37,627 bases of DNA from Acidimicrobiaceae bacterium (GCA_027306925.1 DAHUXW010000030.1:1-37627), one strand, 5' to 3'; counted from the stretch's first letter, positions 1 to 7,839 are shown. Made by a program: numbers and translations. The notes: generated by a model not told the origin, from the letters alone.

Positions 1-62
1 TGCTCGCGGGTGCGCCCGCGCGCACGTCGCTCTTCGCGCCGCGGCGGCCCGCCGCGCGGTGA
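1..62 (+). CDS. possible C-terminal end of an upstream gene (partial)
   Basis: The frame starting at base 3 stays open to a TGA at 60-62. Its A/T bases fall mostly in codon positions 1 and 2, as in the other genes here, and the other two frames fit less well. It would be the last 19 residues of a gene that begins outside the window. A GCGGCGG/CCGCCGC inverted repeat (41-55) sits at its end. The stretch is too short to recognise a family, and it may simply be intergenic DNA. Confidence 0.3.
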   Translation, partial: LAGAPARTSLFAPRRPAAR

Positions 63-65
63 CGG

Positions 66-71
66 TACGAT
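66..71 (+). promoter_or_regulatory. candidate -10 element of the ABM-domain gene
   Basis: The hexamer TACGAT matches TANNNT and the same hexamer seen before the adenosine-kinase-like gene at 32761. It would place the transcript start about 40 bases before the ATG at 118, which has its own Shine-Dalgarno sequence. No clear -35 box is visible. Confidence 0.35.
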
Positions 72-117
72 CCGGCCCGAGCCGCGTCCCGCGGCGGACG
101 ATCGGTCGGAGGTCGAG

Positions 118-411
118 ATGAGCATCCTCGTTCTGCTGAGCTGCGAGGCGCCCGAAGGACGCGAGGACGCGGTGCGCGACAAGCTGCGTGAGATCCTCGT
201 CGCCACGCGCGCCTTCGACGGGTGCGAGGACGTGACCGTGTGGCAGGACGAGGACCACCCGACGTCGTTCGTCGTCGTCGAGCGGTGGGTGAGCCGCGAG
301 CACTCCGACGTCTACAGCGAGTGGCGCTCGGGACGCGTCGAGCAGGACGGCCTGAGGTCGATGCTCGCGGCGCCGGCGATCAAGCGCCACTACGACCTCA
401 CCGACGCGTGA
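118..411 (+). CDS. putative quinol monooxygenase-like (ABM domain) protein
   Basis: This 97-residue protein looks like a single antibiotic-biosynthesis-monooxygenase (ABM) ferredoxin-like domain. It has an N-terminal strand (ILVLLSCEA), a helix (DAVRDKLREILVATR), the turn FDGCEDVTVWQDEDHPTSF, then VVVERW and a helix with SEWRSG. Family members are small dimers that act on quinols or heme-like substrates, or have no known substrate, so the function here is unassigned. The ATG at 118 was chosen over an upstream GTG at 10 because GGAGG lies at 108-112, five bases ahead, and the upstream extension is Arg/Pro-rich with no domain character. It stands alone, convergent with the methyltransferase, with six bases between the stops. 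Confidence 0.7.
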   Translation: MSILVLLSCEAPEGREDAVRDKLREILVATRAFDGCEDVTVWQDEDHPTSFVVVERWVSREHSDVYSEWRSGRVEQDGLRSMLAAPAIKRHYDLTDA

Positions 412-417
412 CCCGCG

Positions 418-1128
418 TCAGCGAGCGGCGGCCCGCCGGCCGGCGACCCGCCTGAGCACGCGCAGGCTGCCGCGCGACGCCGCGGCCTCCTCGACGAGCT
501 CGCCGCTCGCGAGCGCGTCCCGGTAGCACTCGTAGGGGGGCCGGCCGCCGTCGGCCGGGTCGGGGAAGACGTCGTGGAGCGCGAGCCAGCCGCCGGGCGC
601 CACGTGCGGTCCCCAGCCGCGGTAGTCGGCCCACGCGACCTCGTCCGCGTGGCCGCCGTCGAGCAGGACGAGGCTCGCGTCGCGCCTCCAGTCCGAGGCG
701 ACCGCGCGTGAGTCGCCGACGACCGCGACCGCGAGGTCCTCGGCGCCAGCGGACTCGACCGCCCGGCGCCACCGCGGCAGCGAGTCCATGCGCCCGGTCG
801 CCGGGTCGACGAGGGAGGGGTCGTGGTGCGGCCAGCCCTCCTGCATCTCCTCGGAACCCCGGTGGTGGTCGACGCTGTAGACGCGCGCGGCGCGCGGCGC
901 GTCCGCGCACGCGGCGACGCCGGACACGAGGTACAGCGTCGAGCGGCCGCAGTACGCGCCGACCTCCACGACCGGCCCGAGCCCGGAGCGGGCGGCCCGT
1001 CGCGCGAGGAGGTGGAGCGCGACGCCTTCGCGGTCGGGCATGAAGCCCGGGGTCGCCCGCGCGGCTGCGAGCAACGCCGCCGCGCGCTCCGCCGCCGGCC
1101 CGGCGCCCGCGGCCCGGTGCGCGGTCAT
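418..1128 (-). CDS. class I SAM-dependent methyltransferase
   Basis: The 236-residue protein carries a Rossmann-type methyltransferase core. The glycine-rich SAM motif VVEVGAYCGRST is at about residues 53-64, and the acidic second strand is SVDHHRG at 85-91. Further on, LVLLDGGHADEVAWADYRGW and GGWLALHDVF match the late motifs of the Methyltransf_24 type, in which the nucleophile-region Asp and a metal-binding His/Asp pair are common. The substrate cannot be read from the sequence; related proteins act on small molecules or sugars. The gene is last in a - strand run after pepN and the GDT1-like gene, 40 bases downstream of the latter. The ATG at 1128 gives a normal family length; the longer frame upstream is antisense shadow. 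Confidence 0.78.
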   Translation of the reverse strand: MTAHRAAGAGPAAERAAALLAAARATPGFMPDREGVALHLLARRAARSGLGPVVEVGAYCGRSTLYLVSGVAACADAPRAARVYSVDHHRGSEEMQEGWPHHDPSLVDPATGRMDSLPRWRRAVESAGAEDLAVAVVGDSRAVASDWRRDASLVLLDGGHADEVAWADYRGWGPHVAPGGWLALHDVFPDPADGGRPPYECYRDALASGELVEEAAASRGSLRVLRRVAGRRAAAR

Positions 1129-1168
1129 CGGTGCGTCGGAGCCCGTCGGGAGCGCGCGGCGTTCACGG

Positions 1169-1783
1169 CTAGGCGCCGGCCGCGCCGACGGCGCTCGCGA
1201 TGCCCAGTCCGAGGAGCACGACGCCGGAGACCCGGCGCACGAGCTCGAGCGGGACGACGCGCACGATCGTCCGGCCGGCCCCGACGCCGACGGCGGCGAC
1301 GAGCAGGAAAGCGAAGGACGACCCGACGAAGACGCTGAACGCGTCCCGGTACCGCGCCGAGAGGTTCGCGACGACGACCTGGGTGAGGTCCCCGAGCTCC
1401 GCGAGCGCGACGACGCCGAACGTCGTCGCCGCGATCCGCAGCGAGGACGGCTCGCCCGCCGTGCCGAACTCGCGCGCCTCCTCCTCGGCAAGCATCTCGC
1501 CCTCGTGCTCCTCGCTCGACTCGCGGCGGAGCAGCATGTACGCGGCCCCCGCGAGGAACAGCGCGGCTACCACGCCCTCGACGACGCGGTGCGGCGCGAG
1601 CGCGACGAGCCGTCCCGCGGCCGAGCCGACACCGGCCTGGAGCACGAGGCCGGCCGCCGCGCCGCACCACACCGGGAAGGGCCGGTAGCGGGCGCCGAGC
1701 ACGACGCAGGAGACGAACGTCTTGTCCGGCAGCTCGGCCGGCACGACCACCGCGAACGTCGCGGCCGCGAGCCCGAGGTTCAC
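1169..1783 (-). CDS. GDT1/TMEM165 (UPF0016) family cation transporter
   Basis: This 204-residue membrane protein has the UPF0016 layout: two homologous halves of about three membrane helices joined by an acidic loop (residues 88-112, rich in Glu). The family exports Mn2+ or Ca2+, using one E-x-G-D-[KR]-[TS] motif per half. Here the first motif reads ELPDKT (17-22) and the second ELGDLT (129-134), so the Gly of one and the basic residue of the other are replaced. The key acidic residues E17/D20 and E129/D132 remain. It starts with GTG, 12 bases after the pepN stop, so it is probably cotranscribed with pepN. Transport is likely; the ion is unknown. Confidence 0.8.
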   Translation of the reverse strand: MNLGLAAATFAVVVPAELPDKTFVSCVVLGARYRPFPVWCGAAAGLVLQAGVGSAAGRLVALAPHRVVEGVVAALFLAGAAYMLLRRESSEEHEGEMLAEEEAREFGTAGEPSSLRIAATTFGVVALAELGDLTQVVVANLSARYRDAFSVFVGSSFAFLLVAAVGVGAGRTIVRVVPLELVRRVSGVVLLGLGIASAVGAAGA

Positions 1784-1795
1784 GGCGGACCCCGG

Positions 1796-4498
1796 TCAGC
1801 CGGGCGGCACGAGCTCGCGGAGCTCGACGGGCAGGCGCCGGGCGAGCCGCACGTTCACCTCGAGACGCTCGAGGCTCTGGTCGACCAGGCGCTTGTGGCC
1901 GCCCTCGACCCGGTGCGCGAGGAACGCCCGGATCCCGTCCGCGTGGAGCGCGGCGCCGTCCGCGTCGACCTGCGCGAGGCCGACGACGCCCCCGAGCGTG
2001 CGGTGGATCGAGTGCGCGGGGAACCGCTCGACGAGTTCGTCGAAGCGCGCGGTCACGAACTCCCACGTCGCGGGCCCGGTGGCGCGGTTCGACAGCAGCG
2101 TCGCGAGAAGGAACGGGGCGCTCTGGTTGCGGATCTCGGTGAGGCAGAGCTCGCGCACCCGGCGCGCCGCGTGCGCGTCGGTGACCCTGCCGAGCGCGCC
2201 GAGGTGCCGGTCCTCGTCGAGCGGGTCCCGGGGGTTCCGGTAGCGGGCGAGGATCGCGTCGAGCTCGGGCTCGTGGCCGTGGTGGGCGACGACGCCGATC
2301 ACGGCTGCCGCGATGTCCGCCGGTAGCGGGGCGCCGCCCGAGCGGTCCGCGGCGTAGAGCGCCGCGCAGTGTCGCGCGACCGCGTCGTCGCCGCCGAAGG
2401 TCCCGAGCGCGGCGACGAGCGCGGCGCGAAGCGTCGGGGTCATCTCGTCCTCGTCCTGCGCCCGCTCCCAGCCGACGCGCGCGAGCTGCGGCGCGAGCAG
2501 GCCGCGCGCGTGACCGGCGAGACCCGGGCGGAGCTCGTCGGGTGCGAGCAGGTCGAGCAGGTCGAGCAGGCCGAGCGCGCCGATCGCGACCGACCACACG
2601 TGGGGGTCCGACTCGGTCGCGACGCGGGCGAGGACCTCGGACACCTCGCGGAGCGACGCTCGGCCCGCGAGGCACGAGGCCCAGGTGTCCGCGACGAGCG
2701 CGTACCGCTCGACCGCGAGCAGGGACTCGTATCCCGCGAGCAGGCCGGAGCGCAGCGCCGCGTCGTACGCGACGCGGTAGAAGCCCGACCCGCCCGCGTT
2801 CACGACGACCGGGCTCGCGCCCGCGGCGAGCTCGGTGCCGCCGGCGCCGAGCACGACCCGCTCGACCTGACCGCCACCCGAGCGCGCGAGGACCGGCACG
2901 AGCCACTCCGAGCCGATCTCGCTCGCCCGGACGTCGGCACCGGGGGGCGGGGCGGGCAGGTAGGCGAAGGGGGCCTGGGTGAGCCCGACGACCTCCGTGC
3001 CGTCGGGCGCGACGCGCGACTCCGCGGAGACGAGCGGGTAGCCGCCCTGGAAGATCCAGGTCTCCATGATCGCCCGGATCGGGACGTCACCGGCCTCGGC
3101 CTCGATCGCGTCCCAGAGGTCGTGCGTCTCGGTGTTCCCGTACGCGTGCGCGGCGAGGTAGCGGCGGATCCCGGCGCGGAACGCCTCCGTGCCGAGGTAC
3201 CGCTCGATCATCCACAGCACGCTCGCGCCCTTCTCGTACGTGAGCACGTCGAACATGGCCGCAGCCTCGTCGGGCTGCTCGACCCGGTACTCGACGGGGC
3301 GTGTCGCGTGGAGGCCGTCGATGCCGAGCGCGGCGCCTTTCGACCTCGCGAAGCTCGTGAACACCTCCCACTCGGGCCGGAAGTCGTCCTCGCAGCACAG
3401 CGCCATGAAGGTCGCGAACGCCTCGTTCAGCCAGATCCCGTTCCACCAGCGCATCGTCACGAGGTCGCCGAACCACATGTGCGCGAGCTCGTGCTCGACG
3501 ACCTCGGCGAGCCGCTCCATCTCGACGCGCGAAACGTTGTCGGGGTCCGCGAGCAGGATCGACTCCCGGAACGTCACGCAGCCGAGGTTTTCCATCGCGC
3601 CGGCGGCGAAGTCCGGGATGGCGACGAGGTCGACCTTCGTGCCCGGGTAGGGGATCGCGAAGTAGTCGGAGAAGTACCGGAGCGCGTGCGCGCCGGCCTC
3701 GAGCGCCGGCCCGGCGAGGCGCTCCTTGCCCGGGAGGTGGACGACCCGGAGCGCGACGCCGTCGACGTCGACGGCCGGTGTCGCCTCGAGCGGCCCGACG
3801 ACGAAGGCGACGAGGTACGTCGACATCGGGACCGTATCGGCGAAGCGCACCCTGCGCCGCCCGCCGCCGAGGTCGCTCGAGGAGACCTCCGGGCCGTTCG
3901 ACACCGAGAGCATCCCGGGCGGCGTGTCGATGGCGACCGAGAAGACGGCCTTGCGGTCGGGCTCGTCGACGCACGGGAACGCGCGGCGCGCGTCCGTCTG
4001 CTCGAACTGCGTCGTCGCGACGACGCGCGTCTCGCCGGTGTCGTCGGTGAACCGGCTCCGGTAGAAGCCGTGGAGCTTGTCGTTCAAGGTGCCCGCGAAC
4101 GCGCACGACAGCGTGTAGCGGCCGGGCGGCACGTCCTCGGAGGGAGCGAGGAATGCCACGCGCTCGAGCGGCTCGTCGATCTCGGCCCCGAGGCTGAACG
4201 ACTCCGCCGTCGCGAGGTCGTCGCCGGCGCTCGCCCAGCCGAGCGCGAGGCTCGCGCCGTGGATCTCGAGCTCGACCGCGTTCATGACGACGCGCTCGAC
4301 CGGCTCGAGGATCTCGATCTCGACCCGCTCCTCGCCCGAGAAGCTGGCCGCGTCGAGGTCGGGCGCGATGGTGAGCTCGTAGCGGCGCGGCACGACCGAG
4401 TAGGGCAGCCGGTAGGGGGGAGCTTCGCCGCGCGCCGGCGCGTCCGCGCCGGTCGCGGCCCGGCCGGTCGGAGTCTCGTGGTCCTCGGGGCTCGTCAT
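1796..4498 (-). CDS. pepN: aminopeptidase N, M1 family zinc metallopeptidase
   Basis: The 900-residue protein has the full M1 architecture. An N-terminal beta domain (about 30-240) is followed by the substrate-recognition motif GAMEN (300-304). The zinc site is HELAH (336-340), with the third ligand Glu359 in WLNEAF. The C-terminal helical region is of the ERAP1-like type. It is a cytoplasmic enzyme that trims N-terminal residues from peptides; no signal peptide is seen. The ATG at 4498 was chosen because the preceding frame is low-complexity and a TANNNT box (4506-4511) lies seven bases upstream, which suggests a leaderless mRNA. It heads the run with the GDT1-like and methyltransferase genes and diverges from the nucleoside transporter operon. 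Confidence 0.93.
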   Translation of the reverse strand: MTSPEDHETPTGRAATGADAPARGEAPPYRLPYSVVPRRYELTIAPDLDAASFSGEERVEIEILEPVERVVMNAVELEIHGASLALGWASAGDDLATAESFSLGAEIDEPLERVAFLAPSEDVPPGRYTLSCAFAGTLNDKLHGFYRSRFTDDTGETRVVATTQFEQTDARRAFPCVDEPDRKAVFSVAIDTPPGMLSVSNGPEVSSSDLGGGRRRVRFADTVPMSTYLVAFVVGPLEATPAVDVDGVALRVVHLPGKERLAGPALEAGAHALRYFSDYFAIPYPGTKVDLVAIPDFAAGAMENLGCVTFRESILLADPDNVSRVEMERLAEVVEHELAHMWFGDLVTMRWWNGIWLNEAFATFMALCCEDDFRPEWEVFTSFARSKGAALGIDGLHATRPVEYRVEQPDEAAAMFDVLTYEKGASVLWMIERYLGTEAFRAGIRRYLAAHAYGNTETHDLWDAIEAEAGDVPIRAIMETWIFQGGYPLVSAESRVAPDGTEVVGLTQAPFAYLPAPPPGADVRASEIGSEWLVPVLARSGGGQVERVVLGAGGTELAAGASPVVVNAGGSGFYRVAYDAALRSGLLAGYESLLAVERYALVADTWASCLAGRASLREVSEVLARVATESDPHVWSVAIGALGLLDLLDLLAPDELRPGLAGHARGLLAPQLARVGWERAQDEDEMTPTLRAALVAALGTFGGDDAVARHCAALYAADRSGGAPLPADIAAAVIGVVAHHGHEPELDAILARYRNPRDPLDEDRHLGALGRVTDAHAARRVRELCLTEIRNQSAPFLLATLLSNRATGPATWEFVTARFDELVERFPAHSIHRTLGGVVGLAQVDADGAALHADGIRAFLAHRVEGGHKRLVDQSLERLEVNVRLARRLPVELRELVPPG

Positions 4499-4505
4499 GG
4501 GCCCG

Positions 4506-4511
4506 ACGCTA
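4506..4511 (-). promoter_or_regulatory. -10 element for leaderless pepN
   Basis: On the - strand the hexamer TAGCGT ends seven bases before the pepN ATG. There is no Shine-Dalgarno sequence, so transcription would start at or next to the start codon. The same arrangement recurs before cdd, add, pnp and the adenosine kinase gene. Confidence 0.55.
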
Positions 4512-4662
4512 GCTCGACGTCCCCGCCGGATCTCCGCCCGCGGGCTCCGGCCGGGGCGCTCGCTCGGAGGGTGGCGCCGCGCGCCGCGCGCCGCGCGCGG
4601 CCGCGATCGACCCTGGCTCGCGGCGCGCGGGCAACGTAACCTGGTAGCCATCCGACTGTAAG

Positions 4663-4688
4663 GTCCCGCCGGCTCGCGACGGCGGGAC
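4663..4688. promoter_or_regulatory. 9-bp perfect inverted repeat (operator or leader hairpin)
   Basis: GTCCCGCCG (4663-4671) pairs with CGGCGGGAC (4680-4688) around an 8-base loop. It overlaps the candidate -10 box TAAGGT, so it could be an operator, or a hairpin at the very 5' end of the transporter transcript. No U-tract follows, so an intrinsic terminator is unlikely. Confidence 0.45.
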
Positions 4689-4715
4689 GGGAGGCGTGTG
4701 GGCCGGGGTGCTGGC

Positions 4716-4757
4716 GATACACCATGTGCTTCGCAGGGCGAAGTCCGATACATCGTG
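4716..4757 (+). repeat. pair of direct repeats GATACAYCRTG, candidate operator
   Basis: GATACACCATG at 4716-4726 and GATACATCGTG at 4747-4757 are 31 bases apart, close to three helical turns, so a regulator could contact both on one face. They stand out as A/T-containing words in a GC-rich region upstream of the nucleoside importer. Which regulator binds is unknown; the PucR-like protein of this window is one candidate. Confidence 0.4.
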
Positions 4758-4938
4758 CATCTTGATCGCCCACAGGGCGGGCCCGATGATGGCGTGTCCG
4801 GACGGCACCCGGGTGGCGTGTGGCCGCACCGGCCCGCAGGTCGCACCGGGTTGCGCGCGAGCACGAGGTGGACCGGTGTCGAGGAGCCGTCCGAGGCGAG
4901 AGCCCGTGCCGGCACGAACAGCTAAGGAGACGATGGCC

Positions 4939-6093
4939 ATGAACGACCAGCATCGCAACGACGCGGGAGCGCGGCACCGGCGTCTGCCGGCGCGCGCGAC
5001 CGTCGTGCTCGCGACGGCGGCCCTTGCCGCGACGGGGCTGACCGCCGGCGTCGCCTCCGCGAGCGCGACGCGTGCGACGCGCGCGGTCGCACACGCGTCG
5101 CACTTCCTCGCCTGCGAGGTCACCGACACCGGCGGCATCAACGACCGCTCGTTCAACGCCTCGGCCTACCTCGGGCTCCAGCTCGCGGCGAAGAAGATCC
5201 CGGGCCTCAAGTACACGTACCTCTCGTCGACCTCGACGAGCGACTACACGCCCAACATCAACGCGCTGATCGCGAAGAAGTGCGGGATCATCATCACGGT
5301 CGGCTTCGACATGGCGAGCGCGACACAGACCGAGGCGAAGGCGCATCCCGGCCAGAAGTTCTCGATCGTCGACTTCACCTACGCGCCGGCGCTGAAGAAC
5401 GTCCTCGCGCTGCACTACGAGACGGACCAGGACGGCTTCCTCGGCGGCTACCTGGCCGCGGCGATGAGCAAGACGGGCAAGGTCGGCACGTTCGGCGGGC
5501 AGGACATCCCGACGGTGACCATCTACATGGACGGCTTCGTCGCCGGGGTGCGCTACTACGACATGCTGAACCACGCGCACGTCGTCGCGCTCGGCTGGAA
5601 CCCGGCGAAGAAGCGCGCGAAGGGCAGCTTCGCGGGCACGGGCGTGTTCACGAACGACTTCACGAACCAGGGCCTCGGCAAGACCGACGCGACGACGCTC
5701 ATGGCCCAGGGCGCCGACGTGATCTTCCCGGTCGCCGGCTCGGTCGGCCTCGGTGCGGCGGCGGCGGTGAAGCAGGCCGGCCCGGGCCACTACATGGAGT
5801 GGGTCGACACGGACGGCTGCGTCTCCGCCCCGCAGTACTGCTCGCTGTTCCTCACGAGCGTGACGAAGGGCATCGCGCCGTCGGTCGAGGCGGCTGTCGT
5901 GAGCGCCGCGGCCGGCAAGTTCAAGGGCGGGAACTACAACGGCACGCTCGCGAACAACGGCGTGTCCCTCTCGCCGTTCCACACGTTCGCGAACAAGGTC
6001 CCCGCGAAGGTCAAGACGGAGCTCGTGAAGCTGAAGGCGGACATCATCGCCGGGAAGGTCAGCACCGACCCGAACTCGTACCCGGCGAGCTAG
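4939..6093 (+). CDS. BMP-family nucleoside-binding protein of ABC importer
   Basis: This 384-residue secreted protein captures substrate outside the cell for the importer encoded just downstream. It opens with a basic stretch and a hydrophobic signal segment (about 20-43, ending ASASA). The BMP/PnrA signature EVTDTGGINDRSFNASAY follows, then a periplasmic-binding-protein fold with ITVGFDMA, IVDFTYAP and VFPVAGSVGLGAAAAVK. BMP proteins bind nucleosides. Relatives in monoderms are usually lipoproteins, but no lipobox Cys is present at the end of the signal segment. Two in-frame ATGs exist (4933, 4939); the second was chosen because AAGGAG at 4924-4929 is nine bases before it. A strong hairpin follows the stop. 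Confidence 0.9.
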   Translation: MNDQHRNDAGARHRRLPARATVVLATAALAATGLTAGVASASATRATRAVAHASHFLACEVTDTGGINDRSFNASAYLGLQLAAKKIPGLKYTYLSSTSTSDYTPNINALIAKKCGIIITVGFDMASATQTEAKAHPGQKFSIVDFTYAPALKNVLALHYETDQDGFLGGYLAAAMSKTGKVGTFGGQDIPTVTIYMDGFVAGVRYYDMLNHAHVVALGWNPAKKRAKGSFAGTGVFTNDFTNQGLGKTDATTLMAQGADVIFPVAGSVGLGAAAAVKQAGPGHYMEWVDTDGCVSAPQYCSLFLTSVTKGIAPSVEAAVVSAAAGKFKGGNYNGTLANNGVSLSPFHTFANKVPAKVKTELVKLKADIIAGKVSTDPNSYPAS

Positions 6094-6099
6094 TCGCCG

Positions 6100-6141
6100 G
6101 CGCCGCTCCCCCGGCGACACCCGCCGCCGGGGGAGCGGCGC
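6100..6141 (+). terminator. strong intercistronic stem-loop after the binding-protein gene
   Basis: A perfect 17-bp stem (6100-6116 with 6125-6141) encloses the 8-base loop ACACCCGC. It lies seven bases after the binding-protein stop and has no T-tract, so it is not a classic intrinsic terminator. In ABC operons such hairpins often protect the binding-protein mRNA end, or cause partial termination, so that the binding protein is made in excess. A promoter-like box just downstream (6199) fits this. Confidence 0.65.
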
Positions 6142-6198
6142 GCACCCCCACCGGAACGACAGCCCGGCGCGTCCTCGCCGCCGCGCGGGCGGGCGTCC

Positions 6199-6204
6199 TA
6201 CGCT
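6199..6204 (+). promoter_or_regulatory. candidate internal -10 box before the ATPase gene
   Basis: The hexamer TACGCT lies 21 bases before the ATPase ATG. It is identical to the boxes before add (21644) and ychF (35538). It could supply ATPase/permease transcripts independently of the hairpin upstream. A weak Shine-Dalgarno TGAGG is at 6216-6220. Confidence 0.35.
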
Positions 6205-6225
6205 CCTCGCGATGATGAGGTCCGC

Positions 6226-7839
6226 ATGAGGCTCGAGCTGCGCGGCGTGACGAAGCGGTACGGACCGCTCGTCGCGAACGACCACGTGGACCTCACCGTG
6301 GAGCCCGGCGAGATCCACTGCCTGCTCGGTGAGAACGGCGCAGGCAAGAGCACGCTCATGAACGTGCTCTTCGGCATGGCACGTGCCGACGAAGGGGAGG
6401 TCCGGATCGACGGCTCGCCGGTCCGCTTCGCCGACCCGGGCGAGGCGGTCGCGCACGGGATCGGCATGGTTCACCAGCACTTCATGCTCGTGCCGGTCTT
6501 CACCGTCGCGGAGAACGTCGTGCTCGGGTTCGAGCCCACGCGAGCGCTCGGCTTCCTCGACCGCCGGCGCGCCCGGGCGGACATCCGGCTGCTGTCCGAG
6601 CAGTTCGGCCTGGAGGTCGACCCCGACGCGGTCGTCGAGGACGTGCCCGTCGGGGTCCAGCAGCGCGTCGAGATCCTGAAGGCGCTCCAGCGCGACGCGA
6701 AGCTGCTCATCCTCGACGAGCCGACCGCGGTGCTCACGCCGCAGGAGTCCGAGGCGCTCTTCGCGATCGTCCGCTCGCTCGCGCGGGCCGGCCGTTCGGT
6801 GCTGTTCATCACGCACAAGCTGAAAGAGGTGCTCGCGGTCGCGGACCGGATCACCGTCATGCGCCTCGGACGGGTCGTCGGCACGACGACCGCGTCCGAG
6901 AGCGGGGAGAGCGAGCTCGCGACCATGATGGTCGGGCGAGCGGTCGAGCTCGTCGTGCGAAAGGGGCCGGCGCGCCCGGGCGCGGCCGTGCTCGAGATCT
7001 CGGGCCTGACCGTGGTGGACGAACGCGGGCTCGTCGCGGTCGACGGCGTCGACCTCGAGGTGCGCGCGGGCGAGATCCTGGCGGTCGCGGGGGTGCAGGG
7101 CAACGGCCAGACCGAGCTCGCGCAGGCGATCACGGGGTTGCGCCCGGCCGTGGCCGGGTCGATACGCATCGACGGCGAGGAGCTCGCGGGCGCGACCCCC
7201 GAGGCCGCGATCGCGGCGGGCGTCGCGAACGTCCCCGAGGACCGCCAGGTCGACGGGCTCGTCCTCGACATGGCAGTCGAGGACAACCTCGTCCTCGACA
7301 TCTTCGACCGCGCGCCCTTCGCCCGCCACGGCGCCCGCGACCTCGCCGCGGTGCGGTCGAACGCCGAGCGCAAGCTCGTGGACTTCGACATACGGGCGCC
7401 GTCGGTCCTCACGCCGGTCGGCTCGCTCTCCGGCGGGAACCAGCAGAAGGTCGTCGTCGCCCGAGAGCTCTCGCGTCCCGTGAAGCTGCTCGTCGCGTCG
7501 CAGCCGACGCGGGGGCTCGACGTCGGCTCGATCGAGTACGTGCACCGGCGCATCGTCGAGGAGCGCGACCGGGGCGTCGCGGTCCTCATCATCTCCTCCG
7601 AGCTCGACGAGGTGCTCGCGCTCGGCGACCGCGTCGCGGTCATGTACCGGGGAAAGATCACGGGCGTCGTCGACCCCGCTGCCGGCCGGGACCGCATCGG
7701 GCTGATGATGGCCGGCGCGGCCGCCGACCCGGTCGCGCCCGCCGCCCCCCCGGAGGCGGGACCACCGGATCGCCCGGAGACCGGAGCGGCGGACCCCCCG
7801 GAGGCGGGACCACCGGCTTGCCCGGAGACCGGAGCGTGA
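6226..7839 (+). CDS. nucleoside ABC importer ATP-binding protein (two ABC domains)
   Basis: The 537-residue protein has two fused nucleotide-binding domains, the normal form for BMP-linked nucleoside importers. Domain 1 has Walker A GENGAGKST (35-43), a divergent signature VPVGVQQRVEI (140-150) and Walker B LLILDEPTAVL. Domain 2 has a degenerate Walker A GVQGNGQTE (289-297), signature LSGGNQQK (401-408) and the family-typical VASQPTRGLDVG in place of Walker B. Only one ATP site is therefore expected to be canonical. The C-terminal tail (about 507-537) is a Pro/Glu/Gly-rich duplication encoded by a 48-bp tandem repeat. The gene overlaps the next permease by four bases (GTGA), which implies translational coupling. 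Confidence 0.93.
   Translation: MRLELRGVTKRYGPLVANDHVDLTVEPGEIHCLLGENGAGKSTLMNVLFGMARADEGEVRIDGSPVRFADPGEAVAHGIGMVHQHFMLVPVFTVAENVVLGFEPTRALGFLDRRRARADIRLLSEQFGLEVDPDAVVEDVPVGVQQRVEILKALQRDAKLLILDEPTAVLTPQESEALFAIVRSLARAGRSVLFITHKLKEVLAVADRITVMRLGRVVGTTTASESGESELATMMVGRAVELVVRKGPARPGAAVLEISGLTVVDERGLVAVDGVDLEVRAGEILAVAGVQGNGQTELAQAITGLRPAVAGSIRIDGEELAGATPEAAIAAGVANVPEDRQVDGLVLDMAVEDNLVLDIFDRAPFARHGARDLAAVRSNAERKLVDFDIRAPSVLTPVGSLSGGNQQKVVVARELSRPVKLLVASQPTRGLDVGSIEYVHRRIVEERDRGVAVLIISSELDEVLALGDRVAVMYRGKITGVVDPAAGRDRIGLMMAGAAADPVAPAAPPEAGPPDRPETGAADPPEAGPPACPETGA
7746..7836 (+). repeat. 48-bp tandem duplication at the 3' end of the ATPase gene
   Basis: Two copies (7746-7788 and 7794-7836), offset by 48 bases, differ mainly in a 4-base block (ATCG versus CTTG). 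They encode a repeated 16-residue tail module containing PPEAGPP and CPETGA or RPETGA. Each copy carries CCCGGAGACCGGAGCG, but only the second leads into the GTGA stop/start overlap. The copied block therefore also contains the Shine-Dalgarno sequence (GGAGA) of the downstream permease. Confidence 0.85.

Larger units (their letters stand above)
4499..4938. promoter_or_regulatory. 440-base divergent control region, pepN / nucleoside importer
   Basis: No gene is visible here. Beyond the pepN promoter at its left edge, it contains a candidate -10 box TAAGGT (4659-4664). It also holds a perfect 9-bp inverted repeat (4663-4671/4680-4688), two direct repeats GATACAYCRTG (4716-4726 and 4747-4757), and a small hairpin CTTCGC/GCGAAG (4729-4734/4738-4743). 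The 4640-4800 part is visibly less GC-rich than its surroundings. If transcription starts near 4671, the importer mRNA has a leader of about 265 bases, long enough for an attenuator or riboswitch. I recognise no known riboswitch consensus. Confidence 0.5.
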
